The notes: generated by a model not told the origin, from the sequence alone. Numbered from the stretch's first letter, positions 24,328 to 37,622 are shown. The stretch: DNA of 64,000 nucleotides from Acanthornis magna (GCA_036785705.1 JAWUZG010000173.1:4511001-4575000), one strand, 5' to 3'. A program made the numbers and translations.

Positions 24328-24711
24328 TGACACCAACCTCAAGCCAGGGTCTGCCCCTGGATCTGGAAGAGAAGGCGTGCCCAGGGCTCGGGATCCACCC
24401 ACCTTTCCAGCACTTTCTATTCCGTTAATTGTATGATTGGTGGTTTTGAACTGTACCCCTCCCTCTTTTGTAACGATTGGTTCATATATACTTGTCTCCT
24501 CCCCTCGTCTCTCCCCTGATTGGTTGTCCCTTCCCTCATATAAGCGGCTGTCACGGGGGCAGGGGCGGGATTCCTTTCCTACTCTCCGGCGGGGATTTCC
24601 TCTTCTCTCGCCATCCCGACCACATGCACCCTTAACCCTTAATAAAGGAGAGCAAGGGGAGGACCCCCTCCCGCAGTCCTTTGTCTCGTCGGTTTTCTTT
24701 TTACTACAACA
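24328..24711 (+). mobile_element. Solo LTR related to the 14.4-kb ERVK-like LTR
   Basis: Plus-strand LTR with ATTGG (CCAAT-complement) boxes in the U3, TATAAG at 24539-24544 and AATAAAGGAGA from 24641. It ends in ACTACAACA at 24711. It shares GCCCCTG...TCTGGAAG, GCCCAGGGCTC, the AATAAAGGAGA signal and CCCCTCCCGCA with the complement of 14369-14947, so the two are members of one family in opposite orientation. The left border is uncertain and no duplication was found. Open frames within it are not genes. Confidence 0.82.
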
Positions 24712-25755
24712 GGTTGTGTACAAAAAGTACTGAAAGTGACATTTTCTTCTTAAGTTCTCCAGGAATGAACAGAGCTCATGGGGATCAGAGACTTACAGAT
24801 TTCCACTATCAGCAGAAGAACCCTCTAAAATGATTAAATGATTAATGGAAAATGTGGAAATGCCACTGATGTTATTCAGTCTTCTTAATTTGTCACTTCC
24901 CTTGGAAAAATTGAGAACAGCATCTTCAGCAAGAAATTCACTTCTTTAGGGTCTAAGGCTTTGGGGGACAGCAGATATCTCACACCATTATTAAGTACTT
25001 GTATATTAGTGGATCTTTCTACTAAGAATAATTAATGGATTTTGAAAAAAAAACCCATGGATTTTAGATTTCTTCTGAGCCCTGTAAATTTCAGTCCTTC
25101 TAGCACATTAATATTTTGCCTGAGAAGATGGTATGACAGTATTCACATATCACTAAGGAGAAAATGAGCCAGGAGCTGAGGCTGGCAGCAAGAAGAGCGG
25201 ACCCAGTGATGGAACCAGGACCAGCCACAGGCAGTGAATCCCAGACAGGTGCATAGGGATGAAACAGATCTGAGACTAAGCCAGAACTCCAGACAGCAGG
25301 TCAGGGGCAGCATTGTTAATGGCTGGGGCACAACCATGCCTACAGTGTAGCTCAGACAGCAACAGTACCTCCAAAGCCAGAGGATGGAGGCCCCAAATGA
25401 GTCTTCTCATAGCTTCTTCTTCTCAAAAGGAAGTAACTACCAAATCAATGTTCCCTAGTAAATGTTTATTCAACAATAGATTCTGCTTAGCCTTTTCTTT
25501 CAAGCTGTCCATGTGCCGCATTAGTATATATCACAGTAAATCATAAGTTTCTTACTCCAGTTGTTTCATTTCCTGTTTCATTGATTGAAAAGCATCACAT
25601 CAGCTCATATAGAGCCGAGAGATTAAATAGTGAAGTAGTAGAACAGTAAAAAAACCCCAAACTATTTTTTTGTTGATATTGCAGTGTGTCACAGTGGTTG
25701 AAACCATCTCAGAGGAGCCGAGAGGTCCCAAGACAGCAGAGGCATGCTGGTGGGA
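24712..25755. other. Gene-free spacer between two LTRs
   Basis: Unique sequence with no gene, RNA gene or further repeat that I recognise. Short frames at 25143-25546 overlap on both strands. Confidence 0.5.
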
Positions 25756-25761
25756 CAGCTC

Positions 25762-26057
25762 TGAGGTGTGGAACACCTCCTGATGTTGGATGGCCTCTCC
25801 CCAGGTTATATTAATCCTCCTATGTTGATTGGCCTTGATCTGGTCCCTCACTCCACCCCTCCCTTCTCCCCATTGGTTGTTGTTTTATCTCCCTGCCTTC
25901 CCCCCAACCCTATTGGCCCTGGATCTCTATATCCGTGGTCATTGAGGGTCATCCGGCTTCTTTTGCTGTTGGACCCCTTCGAGAATAAATCATCTTCGGA
26001 ACTCCGCATGACTGGGGCCTCTGAGTTCTTTGTCTCTGGTAATGCATGAGCTATCCA
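25762..26057 (+). mobile_element. Compact solo LTR, different family
   Basis: A roughly 300-bp element with ATTGG boxes at about 25828 and 25871, TATAT at 25928-25932, and AATAAA at 25984-25989 only about 55 bp downstream. This gives the U3-R-U5 layout of a retroviral LTR. The proposed ends are TGAGGTGTGG and CTATCCA, with a near-matching 6-bp flank (CAGCTC left, AAGCTC right). The single mismatch leaves the borders provisional. No internal retroviral sequence is attached. Confidence 0.68.
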
Positions 26058-26063
26058 AAGCTC

Positions 26064-27697
26064 TGGGGTGAGTGTGTGTTTGTGCCTTCCATGGGCACGA
26101 GTGAGAAAAGGCTCTGTCTGCACAGTACCAAAGCTTTACTGGCTGGAGTGGTCTCTTAAGTCATAGAGACACTTTTGGAAAATGCAGAGGCCTATTCCTC
26201 TCCACCACCTCTCTGTGTCAGCAGTGGGGGTTTTTTTTGGCTTGGTTAGACACTGTGTATTTATTTGCTTTGTGATGCATATCCAAATTCATTTCACAAT
26301 TTTGAGATGTGGACACTAGGCCACAGAAACTTGTGTCCTTCAACATGTGGCTATGTGGTTGCTATCAAGAACACTCTCTTTCTGGTTGAAGTCTTCCATT
26401 TTAAAATTGATCTCGGCTCACTGCAAATAAACCATTGCCTGAGACTCTGAAAAAAATTAAGCAATGTGAGAAAACTCACAGAGTAGCAGTAAGCCACAGA
26501 ACCATGAAAACAAATCCTCAGAAAGATTTCTGGTATCATCTCCTAACTGAGACTTGCTCATGATCCATTTTTCCCTTCTTTCCTTTTTTCTCTTTAAACA
26601 ACAAAGATTTATTAGTGATTGGGAAAATAATTTGCTGACTTCTTATATTTTGCAAAAAGTTGTTAAAAATGACACAGGTAAAATACTCTGGTATTTATTA
26701 ATAGCAGTGATTTTCCTGAGACAACTAAATAAAAAATAAAAATTAAGCAAACTATTTTCAAATTTGAAATTATTAAAAAAACGAAGAAAAGAAATCAGGT
26801 CAAATTACAATGCTTTGAAATTTTGTCTGAGTTACTAGCTAAGGTTGAAAACCTTCTTTATTCACCTGAATGAACAAGAATTTATGGGATCAATTCCCAT
26901 GAAACTGTAGAGAAGTTATAAGAGGCAACCAATATGTCCTCTCTGCTTAACCAGAAATTTTCTGGATAATCCTGGTAGAATGATTTCCTTCAGGTCTCAA
27001 TAGCAGTAATTTTTACAGGGGTACAGAGAACATGATTAATCCAGAAGTTTGCAGGTGAAGGGAAATGGACATCAAAAATAACATTATCAGTCTAGAATAC
27101 AAGATGGTTTGAAATCAAAGGAGATTGTCTTTCTGGTTGAATCCAAGATAACTGTGAGTCGAAGAACAGTCATGGTGATGAGGTATATATGGATATTATC
27201 AAGCAGGATTTGCTAAATCTGATCATGATATGTGAGTGAGGGATAGGGCAACATTCTCTAAAATTTCTGAGCTTGTTTTGAGGTCTTGTTGGTAGATGGT
27301 CTCAAGTGTGGAAGCCTGGCATGTTTGACAAAAGTAAAGATCTTGTTTTGCATCATTGTGTTTTGTGGAGGTGAAAAATAGCTGCAGGGGGTGTTCTCCT
27401 TCATCAGGTGAAATGATGGTGATGCACCTGTAATGGAAGCTCTTGGTGATGGGGCAAAGGGTATCTGCTGCCAGCTCATGGAGCTGTCTAGGAAACACTT
27501 AATGGTACCTGCACAAAGGAATTTAACTCAATAATTGTGGCGATAAAAATACAGAGTACCTCTTAAATCCAGGTCTCCCTTAAACAGTGTTCTCCTAACT
27601 TGGCAATGTGTCCCTTCATGGCTCTTCATGTGAAATTCCATCACTTCAGCTGGAGAGAAATATGGCATGGCAACATGTGGGTTTTGTTTACACATTT
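26064..27697. other. Gene-free unique DNA
   Basis: AT-rich unique sequence with small overlapping frames on both strands. I see no gene or mobile element. Confidence 0.5.
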
Positions 27698-28000
27698 CAT
27701 AGAATCAGAGAATGTTTTGGAAGAGACCTTAAGGACCATCTTGTTGCAACGTCCTTGCCATGGGCAGGGACACTTTTCACTAGACCAGAGTTCTGCAAAC
27801 CACATCCAACCTGTCCTTGGACACTTCCAGGGATGGGGCAGCCACAGCTTCTCTTGGTAACCTGTGCCAGCGCCTCACCACCCTCACAGGAAGGAATTTA
27901 TTCTTAATATCCAAACTAAACATCCCCTCTTCCTTTTTAAAGCCATTCCCCCTTGTCTTGTCAAACATGCCCTTCCAAACCCTTCCTCCTTTAAGCCAGT
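27698..28000 (-). mobile_element. CR1 3' fragment with decayed ORF2 C-terminus
   Basis: The left edge has CATAGAATCAGAGAATG, GGAAGAGACCTTAAGG, CCTTGCCATGGGCAGGG and TTCCAGGGATGGGGC, the complement of the commonest avian CR1 3' end. On the minus strand one frame still reads the CR1 ORF2 C-terminal signature (a TRGNGFK word, then RLPREAV and APSLEV at about 27790-27950). The copy is 5'-truncated and cannot move on its own. Confidence 0.92.
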
Positions 28001-29115
28001 TTCTTCACACATAAGGAATTTAATCCACAGAAGCTGAAGTCTGTGCCAAGCCCATACATTTCAGTTTCTGTACAGGTTCTGTAATGGTTACATGCTATGC
28101 CAAATGCTTGCTGTACCTTATTGCCCTCAAAGCGCAGTACTAGCGAAGTGAAGCCCAAGGGTATGTGATGCATGATTAATTTCAGAAATGTAGTTTATGC
28201 CCTGGAGACCATGCTCCCAGAGGCAGCTTGTTGAAAGAAGGGCTCAGATACTCAAAAAAAGGGGATAGTTTCAAACATGCTTCTGTCCCTGGTGTCTCTT
28301 CACTTTTTTGTGACACAGTTATAGCTCCCATTAAATACACTTCCTTAATACAGTGTAAAGAGTACAATGACTATGTCCAGCTGTACTAGACACCTCATTC
28401 TATTTTAAGATCTAATATCCATGATACCTACTTCTGGGAAACATCCCTCACAAGTTTTTAAAAAAACAGAAAGAAAATGGAATGTTTACAGGCAGTTGTT
28501 ACACAGTTGATGCTCCTTTTTATACAGCGAGGTTACACATTTAAAAAAGATTTAGTATCAAATTCCCTCTCTTCCTTAGGGTATACTGAGACCTAAAACT
28601 TCCACCATTAAGAAAAGAATGTGTAATGTTATGAAACAATTTTCCTTTGTAGTGTTTGTTGTTGGAATTATTTTAGTTTATATGAGAGCTGGAGAACAAG
28701 AGAAATAGGGAGAGGCAGATGGCCAAGAGACGCAGGCAGGCACAGAGGCACATTTCCATGGTCTAGATCTGTGGGACACGGGGGTTCTAGTCCCTTTTGC
28801 AATAAGTTATAATTATGTATAGGCTGGTTTCCTGTGGGAATGAGGCAACGTGAAGTCTGTAGGTGTATCTGAGTCTCTCAAGATTTCTTTCTGAACTTCT
28901 TGACTGTTTTAAATCCAGTGGGGCTGAGGAGTGATAGTCTCAAGATAATTATGTACCCACAGATGATGATGATGATGGTGATGATAATAGTAGTAGTAAT
29001 AGTGAAAGCAGATGAGATAATTGCAGTAGCTAGATGGAACACAAACATTTTTACCATGTGGTCTTCATTGGGAAAGTCAAATACAAGCCTTCCCACTATC
29101 AGAGCAATTCAAAGT
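28001..29115. other. Gene-free DNA with a triplet repeat
   Basis: No gene recognised. It contains the ATG/TAG triplet repeat at 28962-29002. Nothing else stands out. Confidence 0.5.
28962..29002 (+). repeat. (GAT)n/(TAG)n microsatellite
   Basis: GAT triplets pass into ATA/GTA triplets, giving a compound trinucleotide repeat. Confidence 0.8.
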
Positions 29116-29536
29116 TCATAGAATAGAATATATAGAGTTGGAAGGAACACACAAGGATCATGAAAGTCCAACTCCTGGCCCTGCACAAGATACCTCAAGA
29201 ATCCCACCCTGTGCCTGAGAGCATTGTCCAAACACATTTGAGCTCTGTGAAGTTTGGTGCTGTGGCCACTTCCTTGGGTAGCCTGTTTCAGTTCTCAGAC
29301 ACTCTCTTGGTGAAGAACTTTCTTCTAGCATCCAACAAAATCTTTCCTGATGCAACTTCAGCCCATTTCCTTGGGTCCTGTCCCTGGTCACCAGAGACAA
29401 GAGATCAGTGTCTGCCCCTCTTCATCCTCTCACGTGGAAGTTGTAACTTTGGTGAGCTATCCCCTGAGTCTCCTCCAGCTGAACAGACCAAGTGCCCTCA
29501 GCCTCTCCTAACACACCTTCCCCTCAAGTTCTAGTT
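29116..29536 (-). mobile_element. CR1 3' fragment, second subfamily
   Basis: About 420 bp: CATAGAATAGAATATA, GAGTTGGAAGGAAC, CCAACTCCTGGCCCTG, GCCTGAGAGCATTGTCC, TTGGTGAAGAACTTTC and CTCAGCCTCTCCTAAC. This is the complement of a CR1 subfamily marked by 'ctcctggccctgcacaggaca'. The minus-strand ORF2 remnant is frameshifted. The same subfamily marker recurs at 48826. Confidence 0.9.
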
Positions 29537-30521
29537 CTCCGAAATGCCAGTAAACCATCAAGACAAATGGTTTCAACATCGGTTGGATAAAAGAAAGCAG
29601 AACTTCCTGGTGTTACAAATACTCAACTTTTAATGGTAAGAATGCAGAAACAAAGGAATGCAACATGTCTGGTGAGTTCAGAAATCTCAGTGGCTGCTTA
29701 CATTGATATTGTTACTAAGAAATGTAACAATTACAGTCTCCCATAGGGGGACAAGAAAAAGTACTACTATGAGTAAATGTGAAGATAACAGGAAATTTTA
29801 ACAGAATACAGCAAGGAGTCTTAAAAAAAATTGCACGGATCTACAGGAAACAAGACTACTTTAGCTCCAGCATTTGTGACTGTCATTGGTGTATCCTCAC
29901 TGTTTCCTGGTCTTGATAATCTTCCTAACTTTAGGTCCATTTCTCTTAATTTACTTTTTGTTTTTGTTGCACAGAAAGCCATGGAATCTCTCAATTAGCC
30001 AGTTATGGAATAACCTATAAGGTGTTTCCTACTAAAAGTCATGATGCTGACAGTCTGAAGTCATGTATGAGACTTTCCAAAAGTGGAAACATACATGCTG
30101 TTTTCTGGTATGAAGTGTCAGTTGAATGCTTTTCATGTTCCCTTTTCAACTGGAACTAATGACTGTATTATTTCCATTTTCTGTTTGAAATAAATTTCAG
30201 TTCTGGATGTTACATATATGGTAGGGTTTAACCCTTAGTTTATTTTCTGCATAATATACAAAACATTTTTAGGGCTTTGAATGTGCACAGGATAAGGGTC
30301 TTTGTTTATGTTTGTGTGTATGTACATACAGATATTTCTGTGGGGAAAGGTCTAGGCTCTAAAGGGTTCCAAAATGCAAGAGTTAGTATTTTCTATAAAA
30401 TCAGTAGTTTGACTCGCTATGCAGCAGAATTTTTAATGCAACCTGTATGGAAAAATCTTTCCTGTTCCTGAAATTAAACTTTTCAGATGGGAAAAAGATC
30501 ATTTAATTCCCTAAAAATGGC

Positions 30522-30524
<3 letters not shown>

Positions 30525-30583
<59 letters not shown>
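30525..30583 (+). repeat. Pure (AC)n microsatellite, 59 bp
   Basis: An uninterrupted dinucleotide array of about 29 units. It is the longest perfect dinucleotide run in the window and is probably length-polymorphic. A poly-threonine/histidine open frame over it is an artefact. Confidence 0.97.
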
Positions 30584-30588
<5 letters not shown>

Positions 30589-30855
30589 TCAGATGTGTTG
30601 TCACCTCAAACTCACAGTGAGAAAGAGTCATTTGGGCTTATTGTTATGGAAGAATCCCATTCCTCTTTCTATCAGGAATTCCATTTTCTTGTAAAAAATT
30701 TGTACTTGACGAACTGCATAATATCTTTGTTTTGAATAACCAACATTATGTTTTTTAAAAAAGTATAAAATATTAATAAAATATTTTCAATTCAGTGTAT
30801 CCTGAACATCTGAAGCTGGTTTTTGCATTATGTCTGCACCAGATATATATTTATA

Positions 30856-30877
30856 TGCATATATATATATATATATA
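30856..30877 (+). repeat. (AT)n run
   Basis: About ten AT dinucleotides flanked by TATATTTATATGC and by CA-rich sequence. Confidence 0.85.
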
Positions 30878-31814
30878 AATACACATGTACATACACATAA
30901 TGCCAGACACACACATACACATCATATAGATGCCTGTATATTCCATGTAACACCTTCATACATAAAGATTTCATCTCCAAAAAATATTATATTCTTTCCT
31001 TCTTTTCAGAAAATTAACTTTTAAATTACAACTCCTTGTTTACAATGAAGGGGGTATGTAAATGCAGAAAACAGATAATTGAATTTTTAAAATGAAGAAA
31101 GAAAAACAACTGGTTAATGTTTAGGAAAAAAAGAAATTAAACCAACAGATTAATCTTTTCAAGTCTATAGATTTGAGAGGCTGCTGGTTGGACTGATAGA
31201 GAGAAGAGCTCATTATACAGGGAACACATATGGTGTCCTTAAAATATAACTCCTGAAATACATTATTTCAAGAACCATTATTTACTGTGTGTGTAATATG
31301 CTTTTATTATTTATGGTCAGGTAGTTTTTAATTGGAAGTAGGCTGGGTGCCTTCCAAAGGGGTTGGTACCAGTTGCAATGAGTCTTTGACTGATAATCAA
31401 AGAACACATATTTAATTATATGCTCATATATTGTCTGTGTTTGAAGGGGGGTCTGAGGAGGAGTTCATCAGCATTCTTTGGGTAACACCTTGAAGTGTTC
31501 TCAGCATCCTATTCTGCAGAAGCATCTCTCTTTTGCAGTACAGTAAATGATTTATACTGCTTGTGTTCCTCTTTTTTTAGACTGCCTATTTATCTAGACT
31601 AGAACGTTAATAGTAATAATAATAATAGTACCTGCATCAAATTGCTAGCGTACTTGTGAACTTTAATGACAAAGTTTTCTTTTAACACTGGAATTTTTTC
31701 TCTGTCTTCTTTTCTGTAGCACAGAGCAAGGGGTATTATTTAATGTACTTACTGCTAAGAAAAAATCTTCCTGCCTCTGTTAAGAGTCCAACCTTATTTC
31801 TTGTTCAGGGACTG

Positions 31815-31880
31815 AGGTTTTGGTTGGGTTTTTTGTTTGTTTTGGGGTTTTTTTGTATGTTTGTTTGGGTTTTTTTTTGT
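31815..31880 (+). repeat. T/G-rich low-complexity tract
   Basis: TTTTGG, GTTTG and TTTTGGGG words with no clean period, as at 21941-22018. Same strand bias. Confidence 0.75.
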
Positions 31881-34639
31881 TAAAATGAAATGTGTGCCTT
31901 CTCTCTATCATGTTTGTATGTCACAGATTCAAAGGCTTCTCTCAGAGGTGAATTATGCACATTGCCAATAAGGAAAGACAGTAAATGAAAATGCAAAGGA
32001 GAGGAGACACAGAGAACAATGCCCAAGGTGCACCTCAGAAGAGTATTAAGATACGTCAGTGTGTAGTCTCCAAATTTTGCTCCAGTCTGCTTTTCCTTGA
32101 TCTACAGTATTTTCAGATCATAACCCATCAGAGTTAGAGCAGAGGAGAACTCAAGAGAACTGATACTCCTGTGATACAGAATTTGTGGTGGACTGCAGCC
32201 CTTCATACCCTGTGTTTAGAGAGTACACTTGGGGCCAACTGCTGGAAGGGACCATGAAAAATTATTTAAACTCCCTAAGCCTTCCTCAAAATTAAACAGA
32301 AGAAACCTTTGGAATATAGATTCCTTCTCCACATAGAAAACGTATCCAGACTTTTTTTCATCCTACTATTTCTAATTTCCAGGTTAATGTCAAAATTATC
32401 AAGAAAAAAATTATCAAGATCTTAGTTTTAAACATGTTAATAAGAAATTTCTGAAATCTCATATAAGAACATAATCCCATAATTTCACTGCCCCAATTCT
32501 CCATCAAATATGTATCTTCCTTTCAATTTAGGCCTGATTAAATCATCAAAATATTCATTTCCTTTCCTTTTCTGCAAAAGACTGGGTACCTGAGTTCATT
32601 GTTCAATAACACATAGGGTCTTGTATTCTGTGCTACATACTGCTATGGCTTGCTCTGTGCAGCTGGCACAGAAATTTCAGTTCCTGGGCCAAGAGAAATT
32701 AAAACTTTTACAGCTTCACCAATTTGGTTTAAGACCAGAGACACTGAGAGCTTGAAAGAAGTAAAAATCCTACCTGACAGCAAGAAAGTTTAACACAGGT
32801 ACTCACATGCATGCACACGAATACACAAAATATACATAGATGGTCAGAGTTTTGTGGTGATCCCCTGAGGAGATTAGAAAGAATTATTTTTTGTTTACCA
32901 CAATCAAAAGGCAATCATAGCCTGTTTGCCTTATGCCAGAATTTCCCCTCTGCCTCCTTCTCTTACCCTCAAACCTAATGTGTTGTTCTGTAATGCCCAC
33001 CAGTCCTGTACGACTATAACAGAATCATTCATTACTTCAACTGATGCCCTGAAGATTGAAAAATAGTTGTTAGATACCAAGAGATGATTGTGCACTGAAA
33101 GATTAATAGGCATAAGGATTCACCAGCTGTCCACTCCACTCAGAGAGAAGGAAAAGAAATATATGTAAATCACTTTGGCTGCTGGCACAAGATGTTCTAC
33201 AAAATTTGCCTGGTGCCAGAGTCACCACAATAAAAAATTGTTTACTTCATTTTGGCCTTAGCACCTTCCTACCTAAGGCTGGAATGCCAAAAGCTGACTT
33301 GTTCAGAGGCTCACAGCTTCAGCACTTCAAGCAAATGTACCTCTATCTGTGCAGCTGACCCTCTGTGTGGAAAAGTGTAAGTAGAAATGCTTTCAAACAG
33401 TAAATTAAAGCAAGACTCCCTCCGTCTCAGCTCCCAAGTACTCTCTTTCTGTCTCACTTCATGTCTGGAAATGGAAACTCTAAATTACTCCCCATAAATC
33501 CTTTTTTCATATGCTTTGTATTATAACACAATACAGCTTCTTTCGCACGTCATCATTGGGGGATTTGGACTTCAGCTCCTTGTTTTTTGGGTTGGGGATT
33601 TTTGTCATCAACATCAACTGTGTTCAGAGCATCAAAATCAGTGTTACACAGGTAACAAAATAATAGAAAAAAGGGAATATGGAGAGGTGCAGGAGCAAAT
33701 AGTGGGGACTTTGGAGAGCAGGAGAGTATCAATGTTGGAAATAAATAAAATAATTACTTGATTGTTATGGAAATAGGTGTTTTGGCCATATTTCCAAAAT
33801 CCATATGCTGTTAAGTCCCCATTTGAACGAATTCATCTACATAAAAATAAGATATACTTTTTACATGCAGTTAAAAATTCATGGATTTACCATACACGAT
33901 GTGTTCACTACATGAGATATGGGCAAGAATTATATAATTTTACACACTTTATATCGGTAAAGAGAAAGAAAAGGGCTTTTAGAGATACAATGGAGGTACT
34001 TCGTCCTTTCTTGGAGAGGGAAATTAATATTTGGTTTACTACAGAGCTGAATATAGATTTTAAGATGCTTTGGTGAGAATGAATTAGAAATGAATGAAGA
34101 AGACATCTCTGAAACAGATTTACAAGTTAATAGAGAAAACAAGAAAAGGATAGTAAAATCAGCATTTTCCAAGATGGAAACTAAGCTTTTTTTGTACAGA
34201 TTGACACAGAGATGGTAACTAATGCCAAAGTATTAGAGTTTAGGTTGTGGAAACTCCAGGTTTCTTTAAGTAGAAATCTTACTTCTGAAAGAGAATTCAC
34301 TGGATTAAACAAGTGTTCACATCTGGAAATGCATTATGCATAGTCGGCAAGTATGAAAGTTTGAAATTGTTAATCTTGGCAAAGGAGGGGATGTGAAAAA
34401 TAAAATTATCTGATATCTTAAGGACCCTTCAAGCTGATTATCTAGCCTATTCAGAGAAAGATTAGAGGAAGGCTTGCCCAAAGGTGGAATTTTTAATACA
34501 CCAAAAGTATATTTTAGAATAGACTTCCTTATAAACATTTCTTCTAATGTGTTTATATGTTTGCTAACCAAAAAATAATCCAAGTTAAGCAGATGTTGCT
34601 GGTGTTATTGAACCTGACCTGCATGGCCTTTTAACCAGG

Positions 34640-35070
34640 TGTGGTGGGTTGACCCAGGCTGGGCACCAGGTGCCAGCCAAAGCCACTCTGTTATTTCCCT
34701 TCTCGGCTGGACAGATAAGATGAAAATATAATTAAAGGTTCATGGGTTGAGGTAAGGACAGGGATGAATCAGAGGCAAAACTGACTCGAGTTGGGAAAAT
34801 TAGTTCATTGTCAATGAAATCCGAGTAGAATAATGAGAAATAACACCAAACCTTACAATATCTTCCCCCTAGCCCTCCCTCTCTCCTAGACAACTTCACT
34901 CTTGATTTCTCTGCCTTTTCCCACTCAGCAGTGCAGAGGAATGGGAAATGGAGCGCAAGGAAGAGCTGGAATTGATTCTGTTAGACTTGGGGGAAGCTTC
35001 CAGCATCTTCCCAGGGAAGCCACCCCTGTAGTCCCACCTCATACTAAAGCATTGCCATGCAAACCCAACA
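34640..35070 (-). mobile_element. ERVL-type LTR, short form
   Basis: The left edge TGTGGTGGGTTGACCC and GCCAAAGCCACTCTGTT are the complement of the 3' end seen at 18365-18412. The right part (GAAGCTTCCAGC, ATTGCCATGC, AAACCCAACA) is the complement of the U3 start seen at about 17335-17420. The element therefore has both ends of the same broad family but lacks the long GC-rich middle, so it is about 430 bp rather than about 1.1 kb. I infer an internal deletion or a distinct subfamily. No retroviral genes are attached. Confidence 0.82.
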
Positions 35071-37622
35071 CATCAGAAGAAAAAAAGTAAATACCAAACA
35101 CACCTAGACGAGGAAGTAGCCAAGTTCAAGGGATTTAATTCTTTAAGATTCACTAGAGAAACATGACCTCCGATTGCCTTATTTTGACAGCTGCTTGCTA
35201 ACTGGCAACATATCTTCTTACTGAAAAGCTCTGCTAATGGCTAGAAGTATTATTGCTCTAGCCAAGCTTGGCATACTGCTATATTGAACAGCAAAATCCA
35301 ACCAGTTAATATGTTTACTTCAACTCCGAGAGGTTACAGTTCAAACTCAGTCCTAACAAATTCCATGGGATTTTAGTGATTGGCTGAGGTTTGTTTGAAA
35401 TCCTAAGATCTCTCCGGCTTAAAACAACTAAAAGCAAAATCCCCTGCATTAATGTTGTCACTGCTTGTAGAAGGCATTTTGTGCATTAAAAAGAACAAAT
35501 ACAGAACTATGTGAGAGAGGCAAAGGCAGTGAATAGGGAAATATCCAGGAGCTAGCAGCAGGTTACAGCTGGAAACACATTTCTTCTTAGTTTTCCTTCT
35601 GAGATTAATTTTGGGCAGGTTGGAGTTTTCTAGTGAAAACAAAATTGTGCTGGGTATAAACATGCACTCATCATATTTGTGCTTTTGGCCTGCTGTTTGC
35701 CATGATTCTGACTAGCACAGCCCATGAAAAAATGTTAGTCCAAATTTTGCCTGTTGTTTGGATATAGTCAGTAAAATGGATGGCCTTAGCATTAGACTCT
35801 TATCCAACGCGGAGTCACATATGACACTCAGAGAGCTCAGATGGACTAAGAGGTCCTCATTGACCTCAGACTTCAGGTTCTAGACTAAGCAGATCGTCTT
35901 CTACACTGTGCATCTAATATTTGTCTTTTAGGAAAATACTGAATATGTTGATACTTTCCAGAAAGGATTGGCATTACGAGCACCACATTGCAGACATAGC
36001 CTGAATCTTAGCACCCATACAGGTTTCCCCCATGTCCAGGCCCACACACAGTGTGTTTTTAACACCAGGAGCATGGCTAAGGCTCCTCTTGGATGAATCC
36101 TGTCATAAAAAAGTTAGCTTTACTACAAAAAACCCACCACCTCATCTCTCCTCAGTCACTATTTGACTCTGGTCACATTTTTACTTGCAGATGTACCTGA
36201 AGACCAATGTACATTTAGAGTGTCTGATCCAGTTTAAGTATATTTGTTCCTGCTTATGTCTTTTAAGGAAGACACCCTAAGGCAAGGCCTCTTTATATTG
36301 TCCCCCTTTCCATCATTTGCAGGAAGCCCTGAATGGTCACCCAGACATAAGATACCAGGAAGGGTGATTTTGGTGAGTTTAGTGGCCCTCTGGAAGCTTC
36401 TTTATCAATTCAGTGTAGATACAGCAACAGCTCTGTGCTTTCATTTCTCTGTTCACTTAACAGGAGATGGTATTTCCTTGCCTTGCAGGGGTTTCACAAA
36501 GTTTAATTCATCAGTGGTCTGTGAGGGACCACTGTGAGGGAGTTTTTGCAGGCATGAGTACCTCAGACTGGCCTAAATAATTTATCCCTTGTTTTTTCTT
36601 TTACCCAGTAGGCTTCCCTTTAAAATGCTTCCAGCCCTTTAAAGTTTGGGAGCACACTGTATTTGCGGAAAGAAAAAAAATTACAAAGAAAAAATGCATA
36701 ATGTATGATAATGTTGAAAGTAGCAAGAATTAAAGTAAATGGTCTGATATAAAAAGGGTTTCAAACAGGATTAATAATTCTGCAATTTGTTATACAAAGT
36801 CAATTTTTCCACTTCCAAAGCTAAGTTGCCTGGTGGGGTTTATTGGCTCACTCATTATTAGGTATATATCACTTTTATTGTTTCACATTTTTATGTGTTT
36901 ATAAAAAAAAAAAAAAAAAAGAAAGAAAAAAGACATCATTCATGAATAAAACATTTTTGCTCTAAGCTGCCATATATGAAAGTTGGTCTAAGAGACTATA
37001 TCCTCTTTTATTGGAAAAGGGAAATACATTGTATATTTATATATTTATATATTTATGGATTGGTCTATGTTGGGAGGTTTTGTGTGTTTGTATGCATATG
37101 AACATATATATGCATATGTATATATGGTAATATGGCAATATGTGTATGCATCTATTGTGTACCCCATTATCATATATATACACACACCAATCTTTGAAAA
37201 AAGACTTTGTGATACTAAGAATTATATTTTTTCTTTCTGATAAGCCTTCCAAACCCTGCTCTCCTCTTCTCCAAGTTATCCTGAACGGCATCTTTTGTAA
37301 ATGATGTTTTCTTTGCCCCTTTTCCTTAACTATCAGGTTTCTTGGGTGCTCATATCCACTCTGCCAAAGCCCCGATCCTCTTCTAATCTGTGGCAGAGTG
37401 GCTCCTATCCAAATGTCACCTTAGAACACTAGACGTGATTGAGCATCCAGGCAGCAGTCAATGTGCTGCTGCAGATGATGTGAGGAAATGTTAGCTTGAT
37501 AGATAATAGTTTTATTTTTGGTCTTCTTAATCACTCTGCACCTGGTAGGAGTTTTATATGAACAGATAAGTAGTATCAAGAGACAGATAGAAGTTGATGG
37601 GGAACATTTTTATGTATGAATG

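Larger units (their letters stand above)
29537..34639. other. Gene-free DNA with CA and AT microsatellites
   Basis: No gene recognised. It holds the CA array at 30525-30583, an AT run at 30856-30877, an AAT run near 31608-31628 and a T/G tract at 31815-31880. The sequence around 31900-32330 is unique and repeat-free. Confidence 0.5.

Noticed and set aside
24274..24723. A 149-codon minus-strand open frame
   Set aside because: It is antisense to the plus-strand solo LTR and covers the TATA box and polyadenylation signal. It is not a gene.
30525..30583. CA array as a possible CRISPR-like or telomere-like structure
   Set aside because: It is a plain dinucleotide microsatellite with no spacer/repeat organisation. 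No TTAGGG array was seen anywhere.
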